Part shown: piece by piece, positions 1 through 5,620 of the stretch | Position numbering within the stretch: the first letter of the stretch is position 1 | Layout of the letters: each line of letters opens with the position of its first letter | Assembly (NCBI RefSeq): GCF_036659115.1 | Contig: NZ_JAVXDF010000086.1 | DNA length: 9,434 nucleotides | Strand: one strand, 5' to 3' | From: Gordonibacter sp036659115 | GTDB lineage: Bacteria > Actinomycetota > Coriobacteriia > Coriobacteriales > Eggerthellaceae | Made by a program: the position numbers and the translations under genes | The notes under the pieces: model-generated | Databases searched by the model: none | What the model was told of the DNA's origin: nothing | The model's input: only the letters and a program-made list of their open reading frames with translations

Positions 1-1
1 G

Positions 2-218
2 GCGGCTTTCTCGGGAGCTGCCCGGCCCGCACGGGGGGAGGCCGACGTCGGGTTATGCCCGAGCATCGATGCGGCGTGCGCTTCGGCCTCGCGTGCCTAC
101 GAACTAACGCGACGCGAGGAGGACGTGCTGAGGCTTCTCGTAGAGGGATCGAGCATGGTCGTTGTAGCTCAGAAGCTGGGTTGTGTCGGATAACACGGTC
201 AAGAGCCATGTGCGGCAG
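2..218 (+). pseudogene. LuxR-family regulator, C-terminal HTH remnant (frameshifted, truncated)
   Basis: The reading frame open from base 2 ends in a segment typical of LuxR-type DNA-binding domains: ELTRREEDVLRLLVEG (101-148) followed by VVVAQKLG (158-181). That frame stops at TAA 191-193. One base out of register, starting at 186, comes the recognition-helix signature SDNTVKSHVRQ (186-218). Together they rebuild a normal helix-turn-helix if one base is removed around 182-186, inside the run tgtgt. After 218 no frame continues with the expected final helix (IY.KLG...), so there is also a 3' truncation. The part before base 101 is a low-complexity linker, and the sensor or membrane part lies outside the window. 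I infer a decayed transcriptional regulator. A sequencing error could explain the frameshift but not the missing last helix. The frame entered at 183 runs on to 704, but beyond about 240 it is only antisense of the antiporter gene. Confidence 0.7.
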
Positions 219-262
219 GACGGCGCGTTTTTCGGTTCAATCATGTTTCGCCTGGTGCTTCC

Positions 263-1861
263 TCAAGATTCGTTGTCCCTTCTGGCGTCCTCGCGCTTCG
301 CATCGCCCTTCTTGGTGCCGTCGGCGCTCGTCGCAAGGCGGGCTGTTTCGCGCAGGCGTCGCTGCTGCTCACGGGCAGCTAGGGCAGCTAGGCGTTTGCG
401 GCGCGCTTCGCGACGTTGGGCCAACAGGTCCTGTTCGGAAAGAGATGCGGCCGCATCCTCGGAGGCCTCGTTGCGTGCGGCCAGCTCCTGCTGCGCGGCA
501 TCGCGCGCCTCCTCGAGGGCGCGGCTGCGCATGGATTGTTCTTGCAGCGCCGCAGCGCGGTCCTGCCAGCTGGCCGTGAGCGCCTTCTCGCGTGCCAACA
601 TGCGCTCGAGCGTCATGTGGTCGCGGATGATGCTGCCGATATCGCGCGGGCGCTGGCGTATCTCGCGCACGGCCTCGATAGGTTGCGCATCCGCGACGTG
701 GTAGGTGATCGATCCCAGAAGCGGCATAAGGAACACGGTGATGGCTCCTGCTGCCACCAGCACGCTGGCCGTTTCTTGGCTCATGGCGCCTGAGGTGACG
801 GCCACCGAGGTGACGGCGACGATGATGGGCAGCGCGGTTGTGCAGTACAGTGCGACGGACAGGCGGTTGTGTGACGACATATCGCGGGTGTCGCGCCCGG
901 TGGACAGTGCGGCGAATACCGGCACGGCGCGGATAAGCAGCAGCATGATGATGAACCCCACCAACAGCACCGGTTGTGCGAACACGGCGGTCAGGTCGAT
1001 CTTCGCACCGGAGGCGACGAAGAAGATGGGTATGAGAAACCCGTACGCCACGCCTTCCAACTTGTGTTCGAGTACCTCGTTTCCAGCTGGGATAACGTAG
1101 CGCAGCACGAATCCTGCGGCGAATGCGCCCAGCACGATATCCAGGTTGAATACAGCCGAGAGCGTGACCAGCCCGACGAGCAAAAGCACGGTCACGCGCA
1201 TCATGGTTTGTGACGTGGTGTTCGCATTCGCGGTGATGAAGGAGAATACTTTGTGCCCCGCCTTCTTCGCTTTGGCAGGCAGGACGGCCACCAGTACCGC
1301 TACGGCCACGAAGGCCAACAGGATGAGCATGGTTTTCCACTCGGCGCGTGTCGAGAGCAAAAGAGCCATGGCCAATACTGGGCAGAGCTCTCCCCAGGTG
1401 CCGTATGCCAGAATAGAGTTGCCCACGCGCGTGCCCATGAGCTGGCGCTCCTTCAGGATTGGCATCAGCGTGCCCAACGCCGTGGTGGTCAGCGCGATGG
1501 CTATGGCAATGCCGTCGATATGGCTGATGGAGAGGTCGGGTGACAGGCGCACGGCCAGGAAGGCCAGAGCAAGCGATACGACCCAGGTAACCAATCCCCG
1601 TTTGCCTTGGTTGCTCGTGAGGTTCTTCGGACTGATATCGTAGCCGGCCAACAGGAACAGAAACGCTAATCCCAGGTCGGACAGCAGCCCTACCGATTCG
1701 GTCAGATGTACGACACTCAGCAGATGCGGACCGAGCAGTGCGCCTGCCAAGAGCAGGAATACCGTCTCGGGGATGGGCTTGCCCGGTATGGCTTGTGCAA
1801 TCAACGGGCAAACGGCCGCTACGAGCGCTATGGCGGCCAGGGATACGAAGTCGACGGGCAT
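263..1861 (-). CDS. CPA2/Kef-type cation:proton antiporter with charged C-terminal tail
   Basis: Integral membrane antiporter of 532 residues, expected to exchange K+ or Na+ for H+. Residues 1-390 form about 12 hydrophobic segments with family hallmarks: PETVFLLLAGALLGP (31-45), GLAFLFLLAGYDI (64-76), TTALGTLMPILKE (126-138), VLGAFAAGFVLR (243-254) and IPIFFVASGAKIDL (277-290). Kef-type transporters often carry a nucleotide-binding RCK/TrkA domain after the membrane part. Here residues 395-532 are instead a hydrophilic, Ala/Arg/Glu-rich, probably helical or coiled-coil tail with no GxGxxG motif. I chose the ATG at 1861 because it follows GAAAGG at 7-nt spacing. A longer frame opening 18 codons upstream adds a non-hydrophobic leader with no better ribosome site. 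The gene is divergent from the YbjQ-channel pair. The ion specificity cannot be read from sequence alone. Confidence 0.9.
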   Translation of the reverse strand: MPVDFVSLAAIALVAAVCPLIAQAIPGKPIPETVFLLLAGALLGPHLLSVVHLTESVGLLSDLGLAFLFLLAGYDISPKNLTSNQGKRGLVTWVVSLALAFLAVRLSPDLSISHIDGIAIAIALTTTALGTLMPILKERQLMGTRVGNSILAYGTWGELCPVLAMALLLSTRAEWKTMLILLAFVAVAVLVAVLPAKAKKAGHKVFSFITANANTTSQTMMRVTVLLLVGLVTLSAVFNLDIVLGAFAAGFVLRYVIPAGNEVLEHKLEGVAYGFLIPIFFVASGAKIDLTAVFAQPVLLVGFIIMLLLIRAVPVFAALSTGRDTRDMSSHNRLSVALYCTTALPIIVAVTSVAVTSGAMSQETASVLVAAGAITVFLMPLLGSITYHVADAQPIEAVREIRQRPRDIGSIIRDHMTLERMLAREKALTASWQDRAAALQEQSMRSRALEEARDAAQQELAARNEASEDAAASLSEQDLLAQRREARRKRLAALAAREQQRRLRETARLATSADGTKKGDAKREDARRDNES

Positions 1862-1903
1862 GCAGAAGCCTTTCGGGCGTGATGGTGTGCAGGTGGCCAG
1901 CCT

Positions 1904-1909
1904 ATTGTA
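1904..1909 (-). promoter_or_regulatory. Candidate -10 box for the antiporter gene
   Basis: On the minus strand these bases read TACAAT, five of six matches to the -10 consensus, 42 bases upstream of the antiporter ATG at 1861. No good -35 hexamer lies at 16-18 bp, so this is a weak prediction based on the -10 element alone. Confidence 0.3.
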
Positions 1910-1933
1910 GCGCAACGATTAACCATAAGGTCG

Positions 1934-1942
1934 TGGTATGCT
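1934..1942 (+). promoter_or_regulatory. Candidate extended -10 for the YbjQ-channel unit
   Basis: TGG-TATGCT fits an extended -10 (TGn followed by a hexamer with four of six consensus bases), 50 bases before the ATG at 1993. No convincing -35 is visible. The resulting leader would include a small hairpin, GCACC (1954-1958) with GGTGC (1967-1971). It is back to back with the antiporter's candidate -10, so the 131-bp gap probably holds both promoters. Confidence 0.3.
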
Positions 1943-1992
1943 TACCAAAGCAAGCACCTCGCAGGGGGTGCGCCTCTCAGGAAAGGAAGACC

Positions 1993-2316
1993 ATGATCGT
2001 AACCACCACGCCCTCGGTTGAGGGCTATCGTGTCACCGGCTATTACGGCGTCGTGTTCGGCGAGGTTGTCACCGGCGTTAACTTCATGCGCGATTTCGGT
2101 GCCGGCATACGCAATATCGTGGGCGGGCGCAGCCAGGGGTACGAGGACGAACTCGCTGAGGCGCGCAACGGGGCGTTGCGCGAGCTGGAGGAACGCGCCG
2201 GCGCCTTGGGTGCGCATGCCGTGGTCGGCGTCGACTTGGACTACGAGGTGCTCGGCCAAGGCAACATGCTTATGGTTACCGCGTCCGGTACCGCTGTTAC
2301 GCTCGATCAGGCGTAA
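1993..2316 (+). CDS. YbjQ/UPF0145 family protein
   Basis: Small soluble protein of 107 residues covering the full length of the YbjQ (UPF0145, DUF74) family. The sequence shows its conserved blocks in order: GYYGVVFGEVVTGVN (16-30), RD followed by IRNIVGGRSQGYE (39-51), LAEARNGALRELEERA (54-69), GAHAVVGVDLDYE (73-85), and the terminal MLMVTASGTAV (92-102). The family forms small ring-like oligomers and has been called a putative heavy-metal-binding domain, but its biochemical role is not established. The ATG at 1993 is preceded by a purine-rich AGGAAAGGAAG. The same frame is open upstream to 1738, but that stretch is antisense to the antiporter. The stop codon is 10 bases before the potassium channel ATG, and that gene's ribosome site overlaps the stop, so the two are very likely co-transcribed. 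Confidence 0.93.
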   Translation: MIVTTTPSVEGYRVTGYYGVVFGEVVTGVNFMRDFGAGIRNIVGGRSQGYEDELAEARNGALRELEERAGALGAHAVVGVDLDYEVLGQGNMLMVTASGTAVTLDQA

Positions 2317-2326
2317 AGGACACCGT

Positions 2327-3217
2327 ATGCCCGCGGCGGTAAATGAGAGGCTTGAGCGTGCATCGGTGTTCAAGCGGCAAGCGTACTACGCCTTGGAGGA
2401 TCTGCGGTTGGCTGGGCCTGTGGCCCGGGTTCTGGGTGTGGGGCTGTTCGTCCTGATCGTGCTCAATGCAGCGCTGGTATTTGCCGAGACGCAGCCGGAT
2501 ATACCTCAGCGGGTGACCACCGCAATGGTAGTGTTCGGGGTCGTGTCCAGCGTGTGCTTCGCCTTGGAGTACGCCGCCCGCCTGTGGGTGGCCGATCTGC
2601 TGCATCCAGACCGCAGGCCGGGTGCAGCGCGCGTGCGCTACGTGTTCTCGCTCATGGGCATCATCGACCTGCTGTCGTTTCTGCCCGGCTTGCTGGTGCT
2701 GGTGGTGCCGGTGTCTCCGGCAGCCCTCCATGCAGCGCGCATCATCCGTTTGGTGCGCCTGGTGAAGATATCGCGCTACATGCGCGGGCTGAAATCCATC
2801 TCGCGCGTGTTCCAGAAGCGCAGTCGCGAGATCGTGGCTGCGCTTACGGTGCTGGCGCTGCTCACGGTCACCGCAAGCGTGCTGATGTACGAGATAGAGC
2901 ATCCGGCGCAACCCGACAAGTTCGACAGCGTGTTTACCGGCATGTACTGGGCCATGACCACCATCACCTCCACTGGCTATGGCGACCTGGTGCCCATCAC
3001 GCCGCTCGGCCGCTTCGTGGGGTTCATGACCATGTTACTGTCCATCGGCGTGGTGGCTATTCCCGCCGGCATCTTCTCGGCCGGCTTCGTGTCTGAGTTT
3101 CGCGCCCAGGATGCCGAGGCGCGGGAGCAGCGGCAGCAGGTGCGGGGCGCAGACCCAAGCAGCCAAGACGAAGACACCTCGGTGCTTGCCGCGTCCGACG
3201 AGGAAGATGGTTGCTGA
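2327..3217 (+). CDS. Voltage-gated-type six-transmembrane potassium channel
   Basis: Ion transport family channel subunit of 296 residues, expected to form a K+-selective tetramer in the cytoplasmic membrane. S1 is about 33-53, S2 about 64-88 (with E81 in ALEYAARL), S3 about 105-127 (with D114), and S4 about 134-153 with a positive residue at every third position: R138, R141, R144, K147, R150, R153. S5 is about 168-190, the pore helix and filter TSTGYGD are at 214-220, and S6 is about 229-256 with VAIPAGI. This is the layout of a Kv-type channel, and the regular S4 argues for real voltage sensing. The C-terminal tail (257-296) is short, charged and acidic at the end, with no RCK or cyclic-nucleotide domain. 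The start at 2327 is chosen because AAAGGA (2315-2320) lies 6 bases before it, overlapping the ybjQ-like stop, and because the upstream frame is a shadow of that gene. It faces the patatin gene tail to tail with 21 bp between. Confidence 0.93.
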   Translation: MPAAVNERLERASVFKRQAYYALEDLRLAGPVARVLGVGLFVLIVLNAALVFAETQPDIPQRVTTAMVVFGVVSSVCFALEYAARLWVADLLHPDRRPGAARVRYVFSLMGIIDLLSFLPGLLVLVVPVSPAALHAARIIRLVRLVKISRYMRGLKSISRVFQKRSREIVAALTVLALLTVTASVLMYEIEHPAQPDKFDSVFTGMYWAMTTITSTGYGDLVPITPLGRFVGFMTMLLSIGVVAIPAGIFSAGFVSEFRAQDAEAREQRQQVRGADPSSQDEDTSVLAASDEEDGC

Positions 3218-3238
3218 CCTTTCGGGAGCCTAGCGCGC

Positions 3239-4177
3239 CTACTGCTCGAGATAAGATTGAAGCGCGGGCCACAGGCGCATCGCCTCAGCGTAGCCTTGCT
3301 CGTAGAGCGCCATAAGCTTGGCCAGGTCCTTCTCCATGTTGGAGATGGCTACCGGCTCGGGTGGGCGGATCAGGAAGATGCGGCCCTCGTCGTGCAGACG
3401 CGACAGCGCGCGGTAGGTGCGGTTGTACTCGAAGTGGCGGTGCTGAAGCCGGTCGACGTAGTAAGGGTGGTCGCCGTAGCGCTGTCTCATCAGCACCATA
3501 AGCTTCTCGGCGCCCTTCACGTAGTCGGCTGCCTGGGTCAATACGACGATATGCTTTTCTGCTCCAGTGAGCAGCGAGTACAGCACGGGCACGCTGTCGC
3601 AGGTGCCGCCATCCAGCAGATGTTTCCCGTCGATTTCTACCACCTGGCTCACGAGCGGCATGGACGATGAGGAAATGAGATAGGGGAGGTCTGCCAGGGC
3701 ATCGGTGAACTCGTGGTAGTCGGCCTCGCCTGTCTCGAGGTCGCTCGACACGGCGACGAGCGTGAGCGGCGAGGTGTTGAACGCCTCGTAGTTGAAAGGC
3801 TCAAGGTGGTTGGGAATCTCGTCGAACACGAATTCCCGCCCGCAGGCGTTGCCGGTATAGGCGAAACTCCGCATGGAAAGATAACGCCAGTCGTCGCTGT
3901 ATTTCACGTTTAAATAGCAAGATCGCCCCAGATCGCCGGCTACGTAGTTGTAGCCGCAGAGCGCGCCTGCCGATACGCCGATGACGCGTTCGCAGAACAG
4001 GCGGTTCTCCATGAAGTAGTCCAGCACGCCAGCGGTGAACTGGCCTCGCATGGCACCGCCTTCCAGCACGAGGTTGGCGGGGGTGATGGCGTGCCCGCGC
4101 CAAGCAGGCTCGGTGAGTGCGGGTGCATCTGCTGCGGCTGCTTGCGAGGAGGGGGAAGGGGGGCGACGGTGATCCAT
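3239..4177 (-). CDS. Patatin-like phospholipase (serine acyl hydrolase)
   Basis: Protein of 312 residues with the Ser-Asp catalytic dyad of the patatin/RssA family, expected to hydrolyse acyl esters of phospholipids or related lipids. Visible motifs: oxyanion-hole loop LEGGAMRGQFTAGVLD (38-53, with GGAMRG at 40-45), nucleophile elbow GVSAG (67-71, Ser69), and catalytic Asp in LLDGG (187-191, Asp189). There is no signal peptide or membrane span. Residues 1-30 are a Pro/Ser/Ala-rich extension, and 240-312 are a charged helical tail as in the bacterial subgroup with an extra C-terminal domain. The start at 4177 has AAAGGA (4184-4189 on this strand) 6 bases before it. The true substrate and whether it acts on self or foreign lipids cannot be told. 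Its neighbours (potassium channel, thioredoxin) give no functional clue. Confidence 0.92.
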   Translation of the reverse strand: MDHRRPPSPSSQAAAADAPALTEPAWRGHAITPANLVLEGGAMRGQFTAGVLDYFMENRLFCERVIGVSAGALCGYNYVAGDLGRSCYLNVKYSDDWRYLSMRSFAYTGNACGREFVFDEIPNHLEPFNYEAFNTSPLTLVAVSSDLETGEADYHEFTDALADLPYLISSSSMPLVSQVVEIDGKHLLDGGTCDSVPVLYSLLTGAEKHIVVLTQAADYVKGAEKLMVLMRQRYGDHPYYVDRLQHRHFEYNRTYRALSRLHDEGRIFLIRPPEPVAISNMEKDLAKLMALYEQGYAEAMRLWPALQSYLEQ

Positions 4178-4203
4178 GTGGGTTCCTTTCTCTGTGCATT
4201 TCC

Positions 4204-4209
4204 ATTATA
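4204..4209 (-). promoter_or_regulatory. Consensus -10 box for the patatin-like gene
   Basis: These bases read TATAAT on the minus strand, a perfect -10 hexamer, 26 bases upstream of the ATG at 4177 and so giving a leader of about 20 bases. Just upstream, where the -10/-35 spacer would be, lies the inverted repeat GTACC (4212-4216), 3-base gap, GGTAC (4220-4224). A -35 match is poor (GGCGAA at 17-bp spacing), which could fit an activator-dependent or weak promoter. Confidence 0.45.
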
Positions 4210-4366
4210 GAGTACCCACGGTACCGTTCGCCTCGCCGGGCTTCCTCCCGCGGTTACGGTTAGGGAACGATTGGCCCCGCTTGCGGGCGCTGTCGTAAGG
4301 TGGGCGCAGTAACGCGGTATCATATCGAAAAATACATACGAGGCGGCGGAAGCGGCCGGAATGGTT

Positions 4367-4373
4367 AAGGAGG
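4367..4373 (+). promoter_or_regulatory. Ribosome binding site that fixes the thioredoxin start
   Basis: AAGGAGG, a near-perfect Shine-Dalgarno sequence 5 bases before the ATG at 4379. An in-frame ATG at 4361 would place this motif inside the coding region and has no ribosome site of its own, so the start at 4379 is preferred. Confidence 0.8.
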
Positions 4374-4378
4374 CTCTT

Positions 4379-4687
4379 ATGAGCGAGGTAGTTGTTTCTT
4401 CGGATTTCCAGTCCAAAGTGCTTGACGCGCAGGGTCCCGTGTTGGTGGACTTCTTTGCTACGTGGTGCGGCCCGTGCAAGATGCTTACACCCACCGTGGA
4501 TGAGATCGCTGCCGAGCAGGCGGGCAAGGCATCGGTGTACAAGCTGGACATCGACCAGAGCCCCGATATCGCACAGCGCTACGGTGTCATGAGCGTACCG
4601 ACGCTTATCGTGTTCGAGAATGGCCAGGTGAAGAAGCAGGCTGTCGGCGTGCAGCCCAAGCAGAATATCTTGTCGATGCTGGCATAG
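4379..4687 (+). CDS. trxA: Thioredoxin
   Basis: Cytoplasmic dithiol carrier of 102 residues, the normal size for a stand-alone thioredoxin. It shows the classical active site WCGPCK (29-34, redox Cys30 and Cys33) preceded by VDFFATW, the buried acidic residue Asp24, the LDIDQSPDIAQRYGVMSVPT segment (56-75) with cis-Pro74, and the FENGQ turn (79-83). The fold is complete. It would be reduced by thioredoxin reductase, which is encoded at the right end of this window, and would supply electrons to the MsrAB encoded between them. It is transcribed alone: the neighbours on both sides are on the opposite strand and a strong terminator follows 26 bases after its stop. The last helix is slightly short (ends NILSMLA). 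Confidence 0.96.
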   Translation: MSEVVVSSDFQSKVLDAQGPVLVDFFATWCGPCKMLTPTVDEIAAEQAGKASVYKLDIDQSPDIAQRYGVMSVPTLIVFENGQVKKQAVGVQPKQNILSMLA

Positions 4688-4713
4688 AGGCGCGAAGCCA
4701 AAGCGAATGCGAA

Positions 4714-4745
4714 ACGCCCCCGACCTTTTGGTTGGGGGCGTTTTT
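4714..4745 (+). terminator. Strong rho-independent terminator after trxA
   Basis: A 12-bp stem, ACGCCCCCGACC (4714-4725) pairing with GGTTGGGGGCGT (4730-4741) with one G-U pair, a TTTT loop, and a run of five T at 4741-4745. It ends the thioredoxin transcript. The T run overlaps the last bases of the convergent MerR gene, whose stop codon is 4744-4746. On the other strand the stem is followed by TTTCGC, so it may also slow transcription coming from merR. Confidence 0.9.
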
Positions 4746-5496
4746 ATGCGCCGAGCACCCAGGCGCGGTAGTAGTCCCAGCGCAGCCCGCCCTCCGACTC
4801 TGCGGCGGTAAGCAGGTAAGAGGCCACGATCCGCTCTGGCTGCATGCCGTGTTGCGCGGCGTGTGCGAACAGCTCGGGTGCGTTCGAGGCATCCGTGTCG
4901 GGATCGATGCGCAATAGGCATTCCAGTCCCCGGTCGCTTTCTGGCGCGCGTTCCCAGCGTGTCTCTTCCGAGGGTGGCAGGTCGGTTAAGGATTCCAGTA
5001 CGAGGTTCGGTTCGTCAGCCTCGATCACCACACCGTAGCGCCATGGCTGGTCGATGAGCAGCAGCCAGAGTCCGGGGTCGTCGTAGTCGATAGCCGAAAG
5101 GCGCTGCGGGACCGGGGTGCCTGGTTGCATGCCTGCGCGCTGCAAGGCTACGGCTTGGGCGTTCAATGCCCTTTGGCGCTCAAGGAACACCTGCATGTCT
5201 TTGAGCTCGGCCAGGCGCTGCTCCACTTCCTTCTGCGTGCGGTCGAGCGTGGCATCCAGCTCGTCCAGTGAGATGGTGCGGTAGTTGCGCAGCTCCTTTA
5301 CCGGTACGCCCAGCCGACGGTAGAACGCGATCTCGCTTATGGTGATGAGGTCGTGCAGTGCGTAGCGGCGGTAGTCGTTGGCGGGATTGCGCCCGGAGCG
5401 CACCAGCCCCTTCTGTTCCCAGTAGCGCAGCGTGGACGGTGCCACGCCCAGGTGGTGGGCGGCCTCCTTTATGTCGTAGAGCCGATGCGTTTCCAT
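4744..5496 (-). CDS. MerR-family transcriptional regulator
   Basis: Protein of 250 residues. Residues 4-72 are a MerR-type winged helix: YDIKEAAHHLGVAPSTLRYWEQKGLV (7-32) followed by the wing DYRRYALHDLITISEIAFYRRLGVPVKELR (41-70). Residues 76-122 are the dimerising coiled coil typical of the family. Residues 130-250 form a sensor-sized C-terminal domain that I cannot assign. It has no metal-binding cysteine pattern (the single Cys is at 193) and several aromatic residues (W144, W152, Y154, W181, W240, Y242, Y243, W246), so a hydrophobic ligand is more likely than a metal ion. The gene is divergent from a MATE pump with a perfect palindrome between them, which is the usual arrangement for a drug-responsive activator of an efflux pump. 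The start at 5496 follows AGGGAG at about 7-nt spacing. Confidence 0.93.
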   Translation of the reverse strand: METHRLYDIKEAAHHLGVAPSTLRYWEQKGLVRSGRNPANDYRRYALHDLITISEIAFYRRLGVPVKELRNYRTISLDELDATLDRTQKEVEQRLAELKDMQVFLERQRALNAQAVALQRAGMQPGTPVPQRLSAIDYDDPGLWLLLIDQPWRYGVVIEADEPNLVLESLTDLPPSEETRWERAPESDRGLECLLRIDPDTDASNAPELFAHAAQHGMQPERIVASYLLTAAESEGGLRWDYYRAWVLGA

Positions 5497-5546
5497 AAGG
5501 ACTCCCTCTGTATTTGAAGAATTCGCGTGGGCTTTCGCTTTAGGCC

Positions 5547-5577
5547 TTTACCTTAAAGTTGCTTTAAGGTTTAGAGT
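5547..5577 (+). promoter_or_regulatory. MerR-type operator and 19-bp-spacer promoter for the MATE pump
   Basis: A perfect palindrome, arms ACCTTAAAG (5550-5558) and CTTTAAGGT (5562-5570) around a 3-bp centre, sits between a -35-like TTTACC (5547-5552) and a -10-like TAGAGT (5572-5577). The hexamers are 19 bp apart, the overlong spacer that MerR-family activators correct by DNA distortion. The promoter points to the MATE gene, whose ATG is 43 bases after the -10. Just upstream, CTTTAGG (5538-5544) and CCTTTA (5545-5550) look like extra degenerate half-sites that could serve autoregulation of merR. The assignment to the adjacent regulator is inference from position. Confidence 0.75.
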
Positions 5578-5620
5578 ACCATGCGGAACAACAAGGGGCA
5601 ACAAGTAAAGGCATAGGAAC

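Noticed and set aside
219..704. Continuation of the LuxR recognition-helix frame as a 173-residue protein
   Set aside because: Beyond about 240 it is antisense to the antiporter's coding end and shows no protein family.
369..1811. Long minus-strand frame of 480 codons within the antiporter locus
   Set aside because: It is an out-of-frame shadow of the antiporter gene, Arg/His/Pro-rich with no domain, produced by high GC content.
1862..1915. Upstream extension of the antiporter by 18 codons to 1915
   Set aside because: The extra residues are not hydrophobic, lack a good ribosome site and would overlap the candidate -10 box at 1904-1909.
1954..1971. Hairpin GCACC/GGTGC in the leader of the YbjQ gene as a riboswitch or attenuator
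   Set aside because: Only 5 bp of stem with an 8-base loop and no T run or conserved core; too weak to call.
3218..3238. Possible bidirectional terminator between the channel and patatin genes
   Set aside because: The 21-bp gap has no stable inverted repeat followed by a T run on either strand.
4361..4378. Earlier in-frame ATG for thioredoxin at 4361
   Set aside because: It would place the AAGGAGG ribosome site inside the gene and add residues not found in thioredoxins.
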